From Mycobacterium sp. (GTDB lineage Bacteria; Actinomycetota; Actinomycetes; Mycobacteriales; Mycobacteriaceae): a stretch of DNA of 49,568 nucleotides. The notes under the pieces are model-generated. The model worked only from the letters and a program-made list of their open reading frames with translations. It was not told where the DNA came from and did no database searches. Positions within the stretch are counted from its first letter, which is position 1; each line of letters begins with the position of its first letter. The stretch is from positions 1 through 49,568 of the forward strand of contig NZ_JAICZA010000013.1 of assembly GCF_025933915.1 (NCBI RefSeq), in the 5' to 3' direction. The position numbers were made by a program, and so were the translations under genes. Of this stretch, positions 41,270 to 49,568 are shown one piece after another.

Positions 41270-42086
41270 GCAGGCTGTGCGCCCGCTCGGCCAGCTGATC
41301 GTCGGTGATCCAGCCCTGCTGCCACGCCACCTCCTCGGGCACGCTGACCTTGAGGCCCTGCCGCCGTTCCAGCGTGCGCACGAAGTCGCTGGCGTCCAGC
41401 AGCGAGTCGAACGTTCCGGTATCCAGCCAGGCCGTTCCGCGGGCCATCACCTCGACCGAGAGCCGGCCCCGGCTGAGATAGATCTGGTTGACCTCCGTGA
41501 TCTCATACTCGCCGCGCGCCGATTTCTTGAGGCCCTTGGCGATTTCGATCACGTCGTTGTCGTAGAAGTACAAACCCGGTACCGCGTAATTGGATTTCGG
41601 CGTCTGGGGTTTCTCTTCCAGTGACAGCGCCAGGCCGTCGTCGCTGAATTCCACGACGCCGTACGCCGACGGGTTGGCCACCCAATAGGCGAAAACAGCT
41701 CCCCCACTTATGGTTTGGAAGCGGCTCAAGCTGGTGCCCAGCCCGGGGCCGTAGAAGATGTTGTCTCCCAATACCAGAGCCACCGTCTCATTGCCGATGT
41801 GATCGGCACCCAGGACGAACGCCTGGGCCAGGCCGTCGGGCCGGTCCTGCGTCACGTACGTGATGTTGACGCCGAATTGCGAGCCGTCGCCCAGGAGTCG
41901 GGCAAATCCGGGCGCGTCATGCGGGGTGGTGATCACCAGGATGTCGCGGATGCCGGCCATCATCAGGGTGGTCAGCGGGTAGTAGACCATCGGTTTGTCG
42001 TAGACGGGGAGCAACTGCTTGCTGATGCCCGTGGTGATCGGATGCAGGCGGGTGCCCGACCCGCCGGCCAAGATGATTCCGCGCAT
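41211..42086 (-). CDS. rmlA: Glucose-1-phosphate thymidylyltransferase
   Basis: A 291-residue enzyme making dTDP-glucose from glucose-1-phosphate and dTTP, the first step to dTDP-rhamnose for the arabinogalactan linker. Motifs are [34 protein letters not shown] and [19 protein letters not shown] sequence around residue 100. AGGAG precedes ATG 42086. It overlaps the end of the convergent YibE/F gene by 59 bases. Confidence 0.97.
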   Translation of the reverse strand: MRGIILAGGSGTRLHPITTGISKQLLPVYDKPMVYYPLTTLMMAGIRDILVITTPHDAPGFARLLGDGSQFGVNITYVTQDRPDGLAQAFVLGADHIGNETVALVLGDNIFYGPGLGTSLSRFQTISGGAVFAYWVANPSAYGVVEFSDDGLALSLEEKPQTPKSNYAVPGLYFYDNDVIEIAKGLKKSARGEYEITEVNQIYLSRGRLSVEVMARGTAWLDTGTFDSLLDASDFVRTLERRQGLKVSVPEEVAWQQGWITDDQLAERAHSLLKSGYGGYLLDLLERSRFH

Positions 42087-42111
42087 GAACAGCTCCTACT
42101 GCCTGATGGTC

Positions 42112-42486
42112 CTAGTCGACGGCGTCGGATTCGGTGAGCTCGGTGGCCGCGAGCGCCGACGCCAGGCTGTCATGCCGGAACACGGAGGTGACGTGGTCGC
42201 GGACCACCCGGAACGTCAACGCGGTGTTGGCGGAAGCCCCCGGATCGTCGGTGCCGCTGAGTTTTTGTTCGACGGCCACGACGCCGTCGTGCACATACAT
42301 CCGGCCGAGCTCCGTGGCGGCCCGGTGCGAGGCGGCCCAGGTGCGCAGCGCCTCGTGGCCCTGCGCGGCTCCGTGCGCGTCGCCGATCTCGATGTCGTCG
42401 CTGGATAAGGAGGCCAAGGTGTCGATGTCCGCGGCGTTGAGGGCGTCGTGCCATGCCAGAACGGTGGCGATCTCCGATGTGGTCAT
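42112..42486 (-). CDS. SnoaL/NTF2-like small protein (Rv0333-like)
   Basis: A 124-residue protein, the length I recall for Rv0333. It begins SEIATVLAWHDALNAADID then LASLSSDDIEIGDAHG, a pattern of the SnoaL-like NTF2 fold, which can act as a ligand pocket or isomerase/hydrolase. No catalytic residues can be assigned. ATG 42486 was chosen because TAATTT lies 7 bases upstream. It lies between rmlA and the maleylpyruvate isomerase-like gene, as in M. tuberculosis. Confidence 0.82.
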   Translation of the reverse strand: MTTSEIATVLAWHDALNAADIDTLASLSSDDIEIGDAHGAAQGHEALRTWAASHRAATELGRMYVHDGVVAVEQKLSGTDDPGASANTALTFRVVRDHVTSVFRHDSLASALAATELTESDAVD

Positions 42487-42493
42487 GGTGTGC

Positions 42494-42499
42494 AAATTA
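42494..42499 (-). promoter_or_regulatory. Candidate -10 element of the SnoaL-like gene (leaderless)
   Basis: TAATTT on the minus strand lies 7 bases before ATG 42486. Confidence 0.45.
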
Positions 42500-42515
42500 C
42501 CGTGCGGCCCCGCGA

Positions 42516-43271
42516 CTAGAGAGGCGTACGGTCCAACCAGCGCTCCCACACGGCATCGTCGCCGAACAGTTCGACGCCCGTGTCGGCGAGCGGTCGCCGG
42601 CGCAGGATCGCCAGCAGCAGCTCGGTGGCGCCGCCGCGCAATGCGGCGCTGCCCTTGCCGTGCTCGTGCGACCAGGTGATCCGCCGCCCTTCGACGGCGG
42701 CCGTCCACTCGCCGGCCTCGCCGAGGCCGGGATCGGTGGCGTGCAGGTGCAGGGTGCTGCCGTCCTCGAGCGGCAGCGGCGCACCCTGGCCGCCCGCCTG
42801 GATCGCGACCCGCTCCAGCCATTCGGTGATCCCGTCGGCCGCGATGTCGGGTTCGAGGGTGAAATCGCTGCCCAGCGCGATCGCGGCGTCGGCACGATGC
42901 ACGGCCACCTCGTGCAGCCGGCGCCGGATCCACCAGTTCGCCGGGCGCGGCCCGAGGAACGTCCAGACCGGTGTTTCGACCCCGGTCAGCTCCACGGCGT
43001 CGATGAGGCGCTGGGCACCGCCGTGCAGCCAGGAGATCGCGTCGGCGGGATCGGGCGGCGGCTTGCCGCCCTCCACGGTGCGGGGGTCGAGGTAGTCATC
43101 GGGGCGCTCGCGCACGATCTGCGCGGCCCAGCGGTCGCCGCGGCCGACGTGGCGCAACAGCTGCCGCAGCGTCCAGCCCGGGCAGGTGGGCACCGGCGTG
43201 GACTCGTCGACACCGTCGAACAGCTCCGCGAAAGCCCGGTTCTCGTCGAGGAATGCGCCAGCATAGTCCAC
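42516..43271 (-). CDS. DinB/maleylpyruvate isomerase-type protein (Rv0332-like)
   Basis: A 251-residue protein of the actinobacterial maleylpyruvate isomerase family, whose members often use mycothiol. The N-terminal four-helix domain has TCPGWTLRQLLRHVGRGDRW and a second His pair in RRLHEVAVHRADAA, the expected metal ligands. A C-terminal sterol-carrier-like part includes ITWSHEHGKGSAALRGG. GTG 43271 was chosen because TAGCCT lies 7 bases upstream; the longer frame adds about 64 Arg/Pro-rich residues. Substrate unknown. Confidence 0.82.
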   Translation of the reverse strand: MDYAGAFLDENRAFAELFDGVDESTPVPTCPGWTLRQLLRHVGRGDRWAAQIVRERPDDYLDPRTVEGGKPPPDPADAISWLHGGAQRLIDAVELTGVETPVWTFLGPRPANWWIRRRLHEVAVHRADAAIALGSDFTLEPDIAADGITEWLERVAIQAGGQGAPLPLEDGSTLHLHATDPGLGEAGEWTAAVEGRRITWSHEHGKGSAALRGGATELLLAILRRRPLADTGVELFGDDAVWERWLDRTPL

Positions 43272-43278
43272 GCCGGTC

Positions 43279-43284
43279 AGGCTA
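43279..43284 (-). promoter_or_regulatory. Candidate -10 element of the Rv0332-like gene (leaderless)
   Basis: TAGCCT on the minus strand lies 7 bases before GTG 43271. Confidence 0.45.
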
Positions 43285-43312
43285 CTCGCCGGGGTTTTGG
43301 GGCCGCCCGCCG

Positions 43313-44641
43313 TCACTCCGGTCGCGGCGCGCCGAGGCGGTAGACCCGCCAGCCCGCCCGCCGCCAGCGGGCCACGTCCAGGCAGTTGCGGCCGTCGACG
43401 ATCACGCGGGCTCGGACCCCGTCGGCCAGATCGTCGGGATCGAGCTCGACGAATTGCCGCCACTCGGTGAGTACGAGCACCGCGTCCGCGCGTTCGCAGG
43501 CCTCTTCGACCGAGACCGCGTAGTTCAGCGTCGGGAACAGGCGCTGCGCGTTGTCCAGGGCCTTGGGGTCATAGACGTTGACCGCGGCGCCGTTGAGCTG
43601 CAGTTGCCCCGCGACGTTGAGCGCGGGTGAGTCGCGCACATCGTCGGATTCGGGTTTGAACGCCGCGCCGAGCACCGCGACGTTGGCGCCCAGCAGCGAG
43701 CCGCCGCATGCCGCGCTGGCCAGTTCCACCATCCGGGTGCGGCGACGCATGTTGATGCTGTCCACCTCCCGCAGGAACGTCAACGCTTGGTCGGCTCCCA
43801 GTTCGCCCGCGCGTGCCATGAATGCCCGGATATCCTTGGGCAGGCAGCCGCCACCGAAACCCAAACCGGCGTTGAGGAATTGGCGTCCGATCCGGGGGTC
43901 GTATCCGAGCGCGTCGGCCAGCAGGCTGACGTCGGCGCCGGCGGCCTCGCAGACCTCGGAGATGGCGTTGATGAACGAGATCTTGGTCGCCAGAAAGGCG
44001 TTGGCGGAGACCTTGACCAACTCCGCGGTTTGCAGATCCGTCACCAGGAACGGCACTCCCGCGTCGAGCAGCGGGCCGTACAGTTCACGAACGGCGGCCT
44101 CAGCACGCATCGAATCCTGTTGTATGCCAAGCACAATCCGGTCCGGGCGGAGTGTGTCTTGCACCGCGTAGCCTTCGCGCAGAAACTCCGGATTCCAGGC
44201 GATTTCGACGTCGACGCCGCGCGGCGCCAGCGCGGCCGCGCGTTGGTTCAACTCGGCCGCGGTGCCCACCGGAACCGTCGATTTACCGACGAGCACCGCC
44301 GATGTCGTCAACCGGGGCACCAGCTCGTCGATGACGGCATAGACGTGGCGCAGGTCGGCGCCGTATTCGCCCTTCTTCTGCGGTGTGCCCACGCCCAGGA
44401 AGTGCAGGTCGGCGAAGTCGGGGGCCATGTCGTAGTCGGTGGTGAAGCGCAGGCGGCCCGCAGCCAGGTTCTCGTTCAACAGCTTTCGCAGGCCAGGCTC
44501 GTAGAAGGGGATGTCACCTCCGGCGAGCTTGGCCACCTTGCCCGGGTCGATGTCGATCCCGAGGATGTCGTGTCCCAGCGCCGCCATCCCCACCGCGTGG
44601 GTGGCACCGAGGTAACCCGTGCCGAACACGGTGCATCGCAT
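43313..44641 (-). CDS. udgA: UDP-glucose 6-dehydrogenase
   Basis: A 442-residue enzyme oxidising UDP-glucose to UDP-glucuronate with NAD. The N-terminal Rossmann motif is VFGTGYLGATHAVGMAALG. The catalytic Cys is in LGFGGGCLPKDIRAF (about residue 262). The C-terminal domain has VLGAAFKPESDDVRDSPAL. Length matches Rv0322 (443). In M. tuberculosis it directly follows dcd, from memory; here 4.2 kb of membrane-protein genes separate them. Confidence 0.96.
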   Translation of the reverse strand: MRCTVFGTGYLGATHAVGMAALGHDILGIDIDPGKVAKLAGGDIPFYEPGLRKLLNENLAAGRLRFTTDYDMAPDFADLHFLGVGTPQKKGEYGADLRHVYAVIDELVPRLTTSAVLVGKSTVPVGTAAELNQRAAALAPRGVDVEIAWNPEFLREGYAVQDTLRPDRIVLGIQQDSMRAEAAVRELYGPLLDAGVPFLVTDLQTAELVKVSANAFLATKISFINAISEVCEAAGADVSLLADALGYDPRIGRQFLNAGLGFGGGCLPKDIRAFMARAGELGADQALTFLREVDSINMRRRTRMVELASAACGGSLLGANVAVLGAAFKPESDDVRDSPALNVAGQLQLNGAAVNVYDPKALDNAQRLFPTLNYAVSVEEACERADAVLVLTEWRQFVELDPDDLADGVRARVIVDGRNCLDVARWRRAGWRVYRLGAPRPE

Positions 44642-44738
44642 ACCTCTGGTGTAAGCGGCCCCGATGAGCTAACCGCATCGTCGGGCTAAGCGGGAGGCAA
44701 ACGGTAGATGACGGGTGGCCGCCGATCGCCGGGCGGTA

Positions 44739-46163
44739 TTACAGCCCGGGAATGCCGGGGATGCCGATGTGTGGGCCACCACCGCCGAATCCGCCGCGAC
44801 CGTGGCCGCCGCCGAATCCGCCGCGACCGCGGCCGGGGAAGCCGTCGTCGCCGTGGTCCCCGTGGCCTCCGCCGCCACCGGGGCCCCACCCGCCGCCGGG
44901 CGGTCCACCGATGCCCGGTATCGGCAACGGGATCGGTACCGGAACGGGTGCCACCGGCGGCGGTGGTGCGGGCGCCGGAGCGGCCGGCACGGGGATCGGA
45001 GCGGGCGCGGGAGCTACCGGGGCGGGCGCCTCGGGAACGGGCGCCGGCGCCGGGGCCTGCGGAGCGGGTGCGGGAGCCGCGGGTGCCTGAACGGGAGCCG
45101 GAGCCGCGGGCGCCGGGGCGGGCCGGGTGGGCGCGACGACGACGTTCTCGTTCGGGCTGGGCCGCACGTCGGCCGTCGGGCGGATGGCGATGGCCAGGGA
45201 GACGACCAGTGCCACCACGCCGATGACGAAGACAGCCGCCAGCGCACTGCCCACCAACTTGAACGAGTTGCGTCCGCGATAGTCGGCGTCGACGAGCTCG
45301 GTGGCGGCGGTCTGCGTGCCGGTAAAGAACTCGTCCGGGTCGTCGGGCACGGCGCTGTATGCCAGGGCATCCGCGCCGGCGGCAGCGGGTGCGTCGAAGT
45401 AGCCGGGTGCGACGGCGAGCGGGTTGATCGCACCGGTGCCGGGGTCCTGCGCGTACGCCAGTGCCGCGGTGGACGACGCGAACAGCGGAGCATGGGCCGA
45501 CGCCAGGGCCGCGCCCCGGGCCAGTGCCGTCTCCGGTTCCTCGGCCGCCGTCAGCGGAAGGGTGGTCGCCGCCTCCAGCGCGGGCTTGATCAGCGGGATG
45601 TCGATGCCGGAGCCGACGACGAATACGGCGTCCGGGCGGGTCTCCATGTTCGCCGCGCCGGAGACCATCGCGGCCAGTTCGGCCACCGCCGCCTCGTCAT
45701 CCTCGGGGAGCGCCTGGCGCCGGACTTCGGCGATGGATCCGTCGGCGCTGTCGACGACGGCCAGCGTCGCGGTGTCGGGCTCGATGTACAGCAGCGCCGT
45801 CTGCGCGTAGTTGGTGCGGTGGCCAACCGCCTGGGCCAGCGCGGCCGCGGCCAGAAAGGCCGAGACCAGCATCACATTTTCCACCTTGTGGGCGGCGAGC
45901 TTGTCGCGCAGCGCGGCGGCCTCGACCGGGTCGGTGAACGTGACTCCGGTCGACGCCAGTTGGTAGCCGCCCTCCGCCGCGCCCTGACGCGTCCCCAAGA
46001 TGGCGGAGACTACCTGGTCGGAGGCGGTGACGGTTGCCGCATCAGCGGCCGTCGTGACATCGAAATTATCTTCATCGACGGTGGCACCGTCGCCGTTTTC
46101 CCCCTCGACCAGCACCATCCGGACTGCGGTCGGGGCCATCGACACACCCAGTACGGTGTCCAA
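44739..46163 (-). CDS. Membrane protein with ASKHA-like domain (DUF7159-type) and Pro/Gly-rich tail
   Basis: A 474-residue protein starting at TTG 46163 with GGAGGAG just upstream. Residues 1-290 resemble an Hsp70/actin fold with degenerate nucleotide motifs: [19 protein letters not shown] at the start, [19 protein letters not shown] in the middle, and VFVVGSGIDIPLIKPALEA then [18 protein letters not shown] sequence. The last parallels the DnaK adenosine motif. One helix (about 301-325) is followed by a Pro/Ala-rich stretch and a Gly/His-rich end (GGGHGDHGDD). It is a paralogue of the 691-residue protein next to it. The DUF7159 label is from memory. Function unknown. Confidence 0.75.
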   Translation of the reverse strand: MDTVLGVSMAPTAVRMVLVEGENGDGATVDEDNFDVTTAADAATVTASDQVVSAILGTRQGAAEGGYQLASTGVTFTDPVEAAALRDKLAAHKVENVMLVSAFLAAAALAQAVGHRTNYAQTALLYIEPDTATLAVVDSADGSIAEVRRQALPEDDEAAVAELAAMVSGAANMETRPDAVFVVGSGIDIPLIKPALEAATTLPLTAAEEPETALARGAALASAHAPLFASSTAALAYAQDPGTGAINPLAVAPGYFDAPAAAGADALAYSAVPDDPDEFFTGTQTAATELVDADYRGRNSFKLVGSALAAVFVIGVVALVVSLAIAIRPTADVRPSPNENVVVAPTRPAPAPAAPAPVQAPAAPAPAPQAPAPAPVPEAPAPVAPAPAPIPVPAAPAPAPPPPVAPVPVPIPLPIPGIGGPPGGGWGPGGGGGHGDHGDDGFPGRGRGGFGGGHGRGGFGGGGPHIGIPGIPGL

Positions 46164-46254
46164 AGCTCCTCCAATAGTCGGTTGCTAGCCATTCGCGGTG
46201 AGGGCGCCGCCGCCGCACGAGATGATGGCGCGCGGGGTCGCTGAGTCCCCACCG

Positions 46255-46640
46255 TTATTCCCCTAGTGCCACGATTTTACGCGCGATCGGCGGGCGGGGG
46301 GCGGGCCGGGACCGTCCGGGGCCGGGCTCCGGGACCGAGATTTCGGGCCCCACCTGGCGATGCAGCCAGTCGTCCCAGTGTTCGTGGTCGCCGGACTGCG
46401 GCGAGGGTGCCGGAGGCGCTTCGGGCGGTACCGGCGCGGGGGCCGACGGCGGGGCGGGCCGGCGGCGGGCGGAGGATTCTCAGGTGCAACGACGTTCGTG
46501 CCGACGTCCGGTGGTTGGTGCGTGTGCGGGCGGCTAAAGAAGACCGGTGCCAGGGCCGCCAACACATCGCGCAGGTGCCGCCGTCTTGACCGGGTCGGTC
46601 CAGCTCACCCCACTCGATCGGAGCTGGTAGCCGCCCGGGC
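46255..46640 (-). pseudogene. Decayed third copy of the DUF7159-type gene
   Basis: The minus strand contains remnants in three frames. GGYQLRSSGVSWTDPVK (46580-46640) matches GGYQLASTGVTFTDPVEA in the intact 474-residue protein. After a one-base shift comes LRDVLAALAP, matching LRDKLAAH. A third frame reads PAPVPPEAPPAPSP, a tail typical of this family, to a stop at 46255. The middle domain and the membrane helix are missing. This fills most of the 508-base gap between the two intact genes. Confidence 0.6.
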
Positions 46641-46671
46641 CGCCGGCTGTGGGGTGTCTGGCACGCCGCGG

Positions 46672-48747
46672 TTATTTGTGCCCGCCGCCGCCGTGGCCGC
46701 CACCGAAGCCTCCGCCGCCGCCACCGTGGCCGCCGCCGCCAAAGCCGCCGCCGCCACCGTGACCGCCGCCAAAGCCGCCGAATCCGCCGCCGCTGTGACC
46801 GCCGCCGCTAGGGGCGGGAGCGTGGCCACCACCAAACCCACCGCCGGGGGCAGGAGCGTGGCCACCGCCAAACCCGCCGCCGGGGGCAGGCGCGTGCCCA
46901 CCGCCAAATCCGCCCGGACTGCCCGCGCCAGGAGTCGAGACGTGGCCACCACCAGAGCTGCCCGCGCCAGGAGTCGGAACATGTCCACCACCAGAGCCAC
47001 CCGCGCCAGGCGTCGAGACGTGGCCGCCACCAGAGCCGCCCGCACCGGGCGTCGGGACATGGCCGCCACCCGAACCGCCCGCACCAGGCGTCGGAACATG
47101 TCCACCACCCGAGCCACCCGCACCAGGCGTCGGAACATGTCCACCACCCGAGCCACCCGCACCAGGCGTCGGAACATGTCCACCACCCGAGCCACCCGAA
47201 TTACCCGCGCCGGGGGCCGGAATGTGGCCGCCATTCGAGCCGCCCGACCCACCCGAGCCCGGCGTCGGCACGTGCCCACCGCCGGAGTTACCGGGATTGC
47301 TCGGCTTGGGTGGGGTGACTTCGCCGGGAGGCGTTTGGTGCGGCGGGGACTGCGGAACGGTGCCGCCCACCTTCGGGGGCGATGGCGGCTGGGGAACGCG
47401 CACCGGCGGCTGGGGCAGCACCGGTTGAGGGACCGACACACGCGGCGGGGCCTCGAACAGCGGGGGGCTCACAACCGGGTTGGGAATCGGGATGCGGACC
47501 GGCACCGGAACCGGCACCGGTGGAACCACAACGGGAACAGGGATCACCGGCGGCGACGCGGGCATGGGAGGGGCTGCCGGTGGCGGAACCGCGGGCAGCG
47601 GCGCGGCGACCGGGGGGTTCAACGGCTTGGGTGCCGCCACGGGAGCGGGCAGGCTGATTTTCGGCTCCGGCGCGGACGCCTGCGCCGGGGCGGGCGCCTG
47701 CTCGGTGGGAACGATCAGCTGCTGGTTCGGGGTTGGCTGCAAAGCGACGGTCCCCGTCGAGCGGATGCCGATCGCCAACGCGATCTCGAGCGCCAACACC
47801 GCGCTGATGGCGGCCACCGCCAGCCCGCTGCCGACCAGCAAGGCCGGCCGCCGCTGCGGCTGACTTGCTTCGGGAAGGAAAAGCCTCTCGATGACGACGG
47901 TCGGCGAATCGGCGTCCTCATCCCCCACCGCGCTGTAGGCGAGTTCGTCGTCACCGGGCTCCGGGCCGAAGGGGACATAGAGGTATTCGGGCAGGGAGTA
48001 CTGATCGACCGCGCCGGTACCGGGGTCTTGCGCATAGGCCAGCGCGGCGGTCGAGGACGCAAACAGCGGGGCGTTCGCCGACGCCAGCGCCGCCCCGCGG
48101 GCCAGCGCCGTCTCCGGCTCCTCGGCCACACTCACGCCGAGGGCCGTCGTCGACTGCAGGGCCGGCTTCAACGGAGCGACATCGATGCCCGAGCCGACCA
48201 AGAGCAGCCCGCCCGGCGGTGATTCCAGCTTCTCCAGCCCGGCGACCATCGCGCCGAGCTGCTCGGCGGCAGCGCCGTAGGACTCGGCATGGATCTGCTG
48301 TTTGTAGACGTCCGGGATGGAACCGTCGGAGGTCTCGACGACGGCCAGGGTCGCGGTATCGGGCTCCACCAGCAGCACGGCGGTGCGTTCGTAACCCATT
48401 GCGCCGCCGACGTTTTGCGCCAGCGCCGCCGCGGCAAGAAAAGCCGACACCAGCATCACGTTGTCGATCCGGTGAGCGGTCAGTGCGTCGCGCAAGGCGG
48501 CCGCTTCGAGTTGATCGGTCCACGTCACCCCGATCGATGACAGTTCGAGGCCGGCATCGGCGGCGCCCTCGCGGGTGCCCAAAATGGCCGAGATCACCCG
48601 GTCGGGAGCGCTCGTGGTGGCTGCATCATCGGCGGCGGTGACGTCGATCGCGTCCTCTTCTACCGTGGCGCCGTCGGCGTATTCGCCTTGCAGGACGACC
48701 ATTTGGATTGACGACGGTGCCATCGACACCCCGAGCACGATATCCAA
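46672..48747 (-). CDS. Large membrane protein with ASKHA-like domain and Gly/His repeat tail
   Basis: A 691-residue paralogue of the 474-residue protein. TTG 48747 was chosen because GGAGGGG lies 6 bases upstream and the N-terminus then aligns ([19 protein letters not shown]). Residues 1-295 carry the degenerate actin/Hsp70-like motifs ([39 protein letters not shown]). One helix lies at about 300-325, then Pro-rich sequence. From about residue 485 come 13-residue repeats ([13 protein letters not shown]), a 12-residue repeat ([12 protein letters not shown]) and a Gly/His-rich end. The tail is predicted outside the membrane and may bind metal. Function unknown. Confidence 0.75.
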   Translation of the reverse strand: MDIVLGVSMAPSSIQMVVLQGEYADGATVEEDAIDVTAADDAATTSAPDRVISAILGTREGAADAGLELSSIGVTWTDQLEAAALRDALTAHRIDNVMLVSAFLAAAALAQNVGGAMGYERTAVLLVEPDTATLAVVETSDGSIPDVYKQQIHAESYGAAAEQLGAMVAGLEKLESPPGGLLLVGSGIDVAPLKPALQSTTALGVSVAEEPETALARGAALASANAPLFASSTAALAYAQDPGTGAVDQYSLPEYLYVPFGPEPGDDELAYSAVGDEDADSPTVVIERLFLPEASQPQRRPALLVGSGLAVAAISAVLALEIALAIGIRSTGTVALQPTPNQQLIVPTEQAPAPAQASAPEPKISLPAPVAAPKPLNPPVAAPLPAVPPPAAPPMPASPPVIPVPVVVPPVPVPVPVRIPIPNPVVSPPLFEAPPRVSVPQPVLPQPPVRVPQPPSPPKVGGTVPQSPPHQTPPGEVTPPKPSNPGNSGGGHVPTPGSGGSGGSNGGHIPAPGAGNSGGSGGGHVPTPGAGGSGGGHVPTPGAGGSGGGHVPTPGAGGSGGGHVPTPGAGGSGGGHVSTPGAGGSGGGHVPTPGAGSSGGGHVSTPGAGSPGGFGGGHAPAPGGGFGGGHAPAPGGGFGGGHAPAPSGGGHSGGGFGGFGGGHGGGGGFGGGGHGGGGGGFGGGHGGGGHK
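46811..46915 (-). repeat. Three units of a 36-bp coding repeat ([12 protein letters not shown])
   Basis: About three 12-codon units lie next to the 39-bp array in the tail of the 691-residue protein. Boundaries are approximate. Confidence 0.6.
46925..47197 (-). repeat. Seven 39-bp in-frame tandem repeats
   Basis: Unit starts at 46925, 46964, 47003, 47042, 47081, 47120 and 47159 keep an exact 39-bp spacing. The units at 47081, 47120 and 47159 are identical. Each encodes a 13-residue [17 protein letters not shown] unit, so copy changes keep the reading frame. Confidence 0.85.
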
Positions 48748-48853
48748 TACAAACCCCTCCAAAGGTATTGCACGACGGCCATGGCCAGGCGGAGGTAAAA
48801 ACCATGACTAACTAAGTATCGCGCAGAATGGGGGCGAGAGGGTCCCGCAGAAC

Positions 48854-49426
48854 CTATGTAGACGATATGAAGTTCTGGTAGGAGCGCGACGGCGTGGGCC
48901 CTCGCTGGCCCTGGTACTTCGAACCCACTCGCGAACTGCCGTAAGGATGTTCGGCCGGGCTGGTCAACCGCAGGATGCACAGCTGACCGATCTTCATCCC
49001 CGGCCAGAGCGTGATCGGCAGGTTCGCGACGTTGGACAGCTCGAGGGTGATGTGACCGCTGAAGCCGGGATCGATGAAGCCGGCCGTCGAGTGCGTCAGC
49101 AGGCCGAGGCGGCCGAGCGACGATTTACCCTCCAGTCGTCCCGCGAGGTCCTCGGGCAAGGTGATCAGCTCCAGCGTCGAGCCCAGCACGAACTCGCCGG
49201 GATGCAGCACGAACGGCTCCCCCTCGACGGGTTCGACCAAGGTGGTCAGCTCGTCCTGCTGCTTTGCCGGGTCGATGTGGGTGTAGCGGGTGTTGTTGAA
49301 CACCCGGAACATGCAGTCAAGGCGAACGTCGATGCTGGATGGCTGCACCAGGGCGTCGTCGAAGGGGTCGATGCCCAACCGCCCGGCGGTGATTTCGGCC
49401 CTGAGGTCCCGATCGGAGAGCAGCAC
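48854..49426 (-). CDS. dcd: dCTP deaminase (bifunctional dUTP-forming type)
   Basis: A 190-residue enzyme of pyrimidine deoxynucleotide metabolism; the M. tuberculosis enzyme is reported as bifunctional dCTP deaminase and dUTPase. Motifs are [31 protein letters not shown] (active-site region) and [15 protein letters not shown] (catalytic Glu). GTG 49426 has AGGAG 6 bases upstream. The transposase gene ends 14 bases upstream, so the native promoter region appears to have been replaced by the insertion element. Confidence 0.95.
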   Translation of the reverse strand: MLLSDRDLRAEITAGRLGIDPFDDALVQPSSIDVRLDCMFRVFNNTRYTHIDPAKQQDELTTLVEPVEGEPFVLHPGEFVLGSTLELITLPEDLAGRLEGKSSLGRLGLLTHSTAGFIDPGFSGHITLELSNVANLPITLWPGMKIGQLCILRLTSPAEHPYGSSRVGSKYQGQRGPTPSRSYQNFISST

Positions 49427-49440
49427 GCGTTTCTCCTATG

Positions 49441-49568
49441 TCAAGCCGCTGCCGTTTGGCAAGGCTGAGTTCGGTTTTGGTGGTCGGTGTGTAGGTGGTG
49501 GAAAACGACGCGGGCCAGGCGACGTTTGAGGCAGCGCAGCGCTTCGGTGCTGGAGTCGCCCGTGGCCA
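49441..49568 (-). mobile_element. IS110-family transposase, C-terminal end (partial)
   Basis: The last 41 codons of a frame that runs off the window. TEALRCLKRRLARVVFHHL resembles the C-terminal end of IS110-family (DEDD-type) transposases. The following HTDHQNRTQPCQTAAA may be read-through into host DNA. The stop at 49441-49443 lies 14 bases from the dcd start on the same strand. The rest of the element lies outside the window. Confidence 0.65.

Noticed and set aside
44660..44700. A second MIRU-like element upstream of udgA
   Set aside because: Only a short stretch (TTAGCCCGACGATGCGG on the minus strand) resembles the repeat core; too little to call.
46925..47197. CRISPR array
   Set aside because: Units are contiguous 39-bp coding repeats without spacers, inside an open reading frame.
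46672..47300. PE_PGRS-type protein
   Set aside because: Gly-rich repeats are present, but there is no PE domain. The N-terminal domain and membrane helix are of a different family.
46360..48222. Plus-strand Thr/Arg-rich frame opposite the Gly/His repeat tail
   Set aside because: Its repeats are the reverse reading of the 39-bp array. The minus-strand gene has a start, ribosome-binding site and paralogue.

Overview
The window is a GC-rich stretch of a mycobacterial chromosome. Its gene content matches the M. tuberculosis region that runs, as I remember it, from about Rv0320 (dcd side) to Rv0400c (fadE7). GTG and TTG starts are common, many genes look leaderless, and there are HspR operators and a MIRU-like repeat. 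Homologues of mgtE, the iniBAC operon and the PE/PPE genes I associate with this region of M. tuberculosis are not seen. A slow-growing species close to the M. avium complex is plausible, but the sequence alone does not fix the species.

Layout. 1-4097 (+): end of a long-chain-type acyl-CoA dehydrogenase (fadE7), a TetR regulator, a secreted protein, a 40-residue peptide gene and ndhA. 4114-9217 (-): metZ with a rhodanese, purT, a 56-bp MIRU-like tandem repeat, then a thioesterase and purA. 9493-16347: a secreted phosphatase-like protein, Rv0358/Rv0359-type genes (the second an M50 protease), the zinc exporter gene zitA with a palindromic operator, a DUF3151 gene, an Rv0361-type membrane protein, fba and a DedA protein. 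16372-25446 (-): a fused 3-oxoacid CoA-transferase with a GH76 protein, an RNA methyltransferase, a lipoprotein, pyrE, an SDR, ttfA and clpB. 25580-28151 (+): a DUF3060 protein, a type II flavohaemoglobin and an aldose epimerase. 28148-32265 (-): dnaK-grpE-dnaJ1-hspR. 32551-38637 (+): a lipoprotein, two Thr/Pro-tailed membrane proteins (one an Hsp70-like protein) and etfD. 38667-41269 (+): aspC and a YibE/F-type protein. 41211-49426 (-): rmlA, Rv0333- and Rv0332-type genes, udgA, two large membrane proteins of unknown function with a decayed relative between them, and dcd. The window ends in an IS110-family transposase.

How the genes work together. The heat-shock genes form one HspR circuit: a HAIR-type operator lies upstream of clpB and two lie upstream of dnaK. 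FadE7 and EtfD belong to the same acyl-CoA oxidation electron route (ETF to membrane quinones), and NdhA also feeds the quinone pool. RmlA and UdgA make nucleotide sugars for the cell wall, and TtfA supports trehalose monomycolate export.

The most intriguing content is a set of non-canonical actin/Hsp70-fold (ASKHA-like) proteins. Two intact genes and one pseudogene lie between udgA and dcd, and an Rv0312-like protein sits beside dnaK. Each intact protein has a cytoplasmic ATPase-like domain, one membrane helix and a long low-complexity tail predicted to lie outside the membrane. Their function is unknown.
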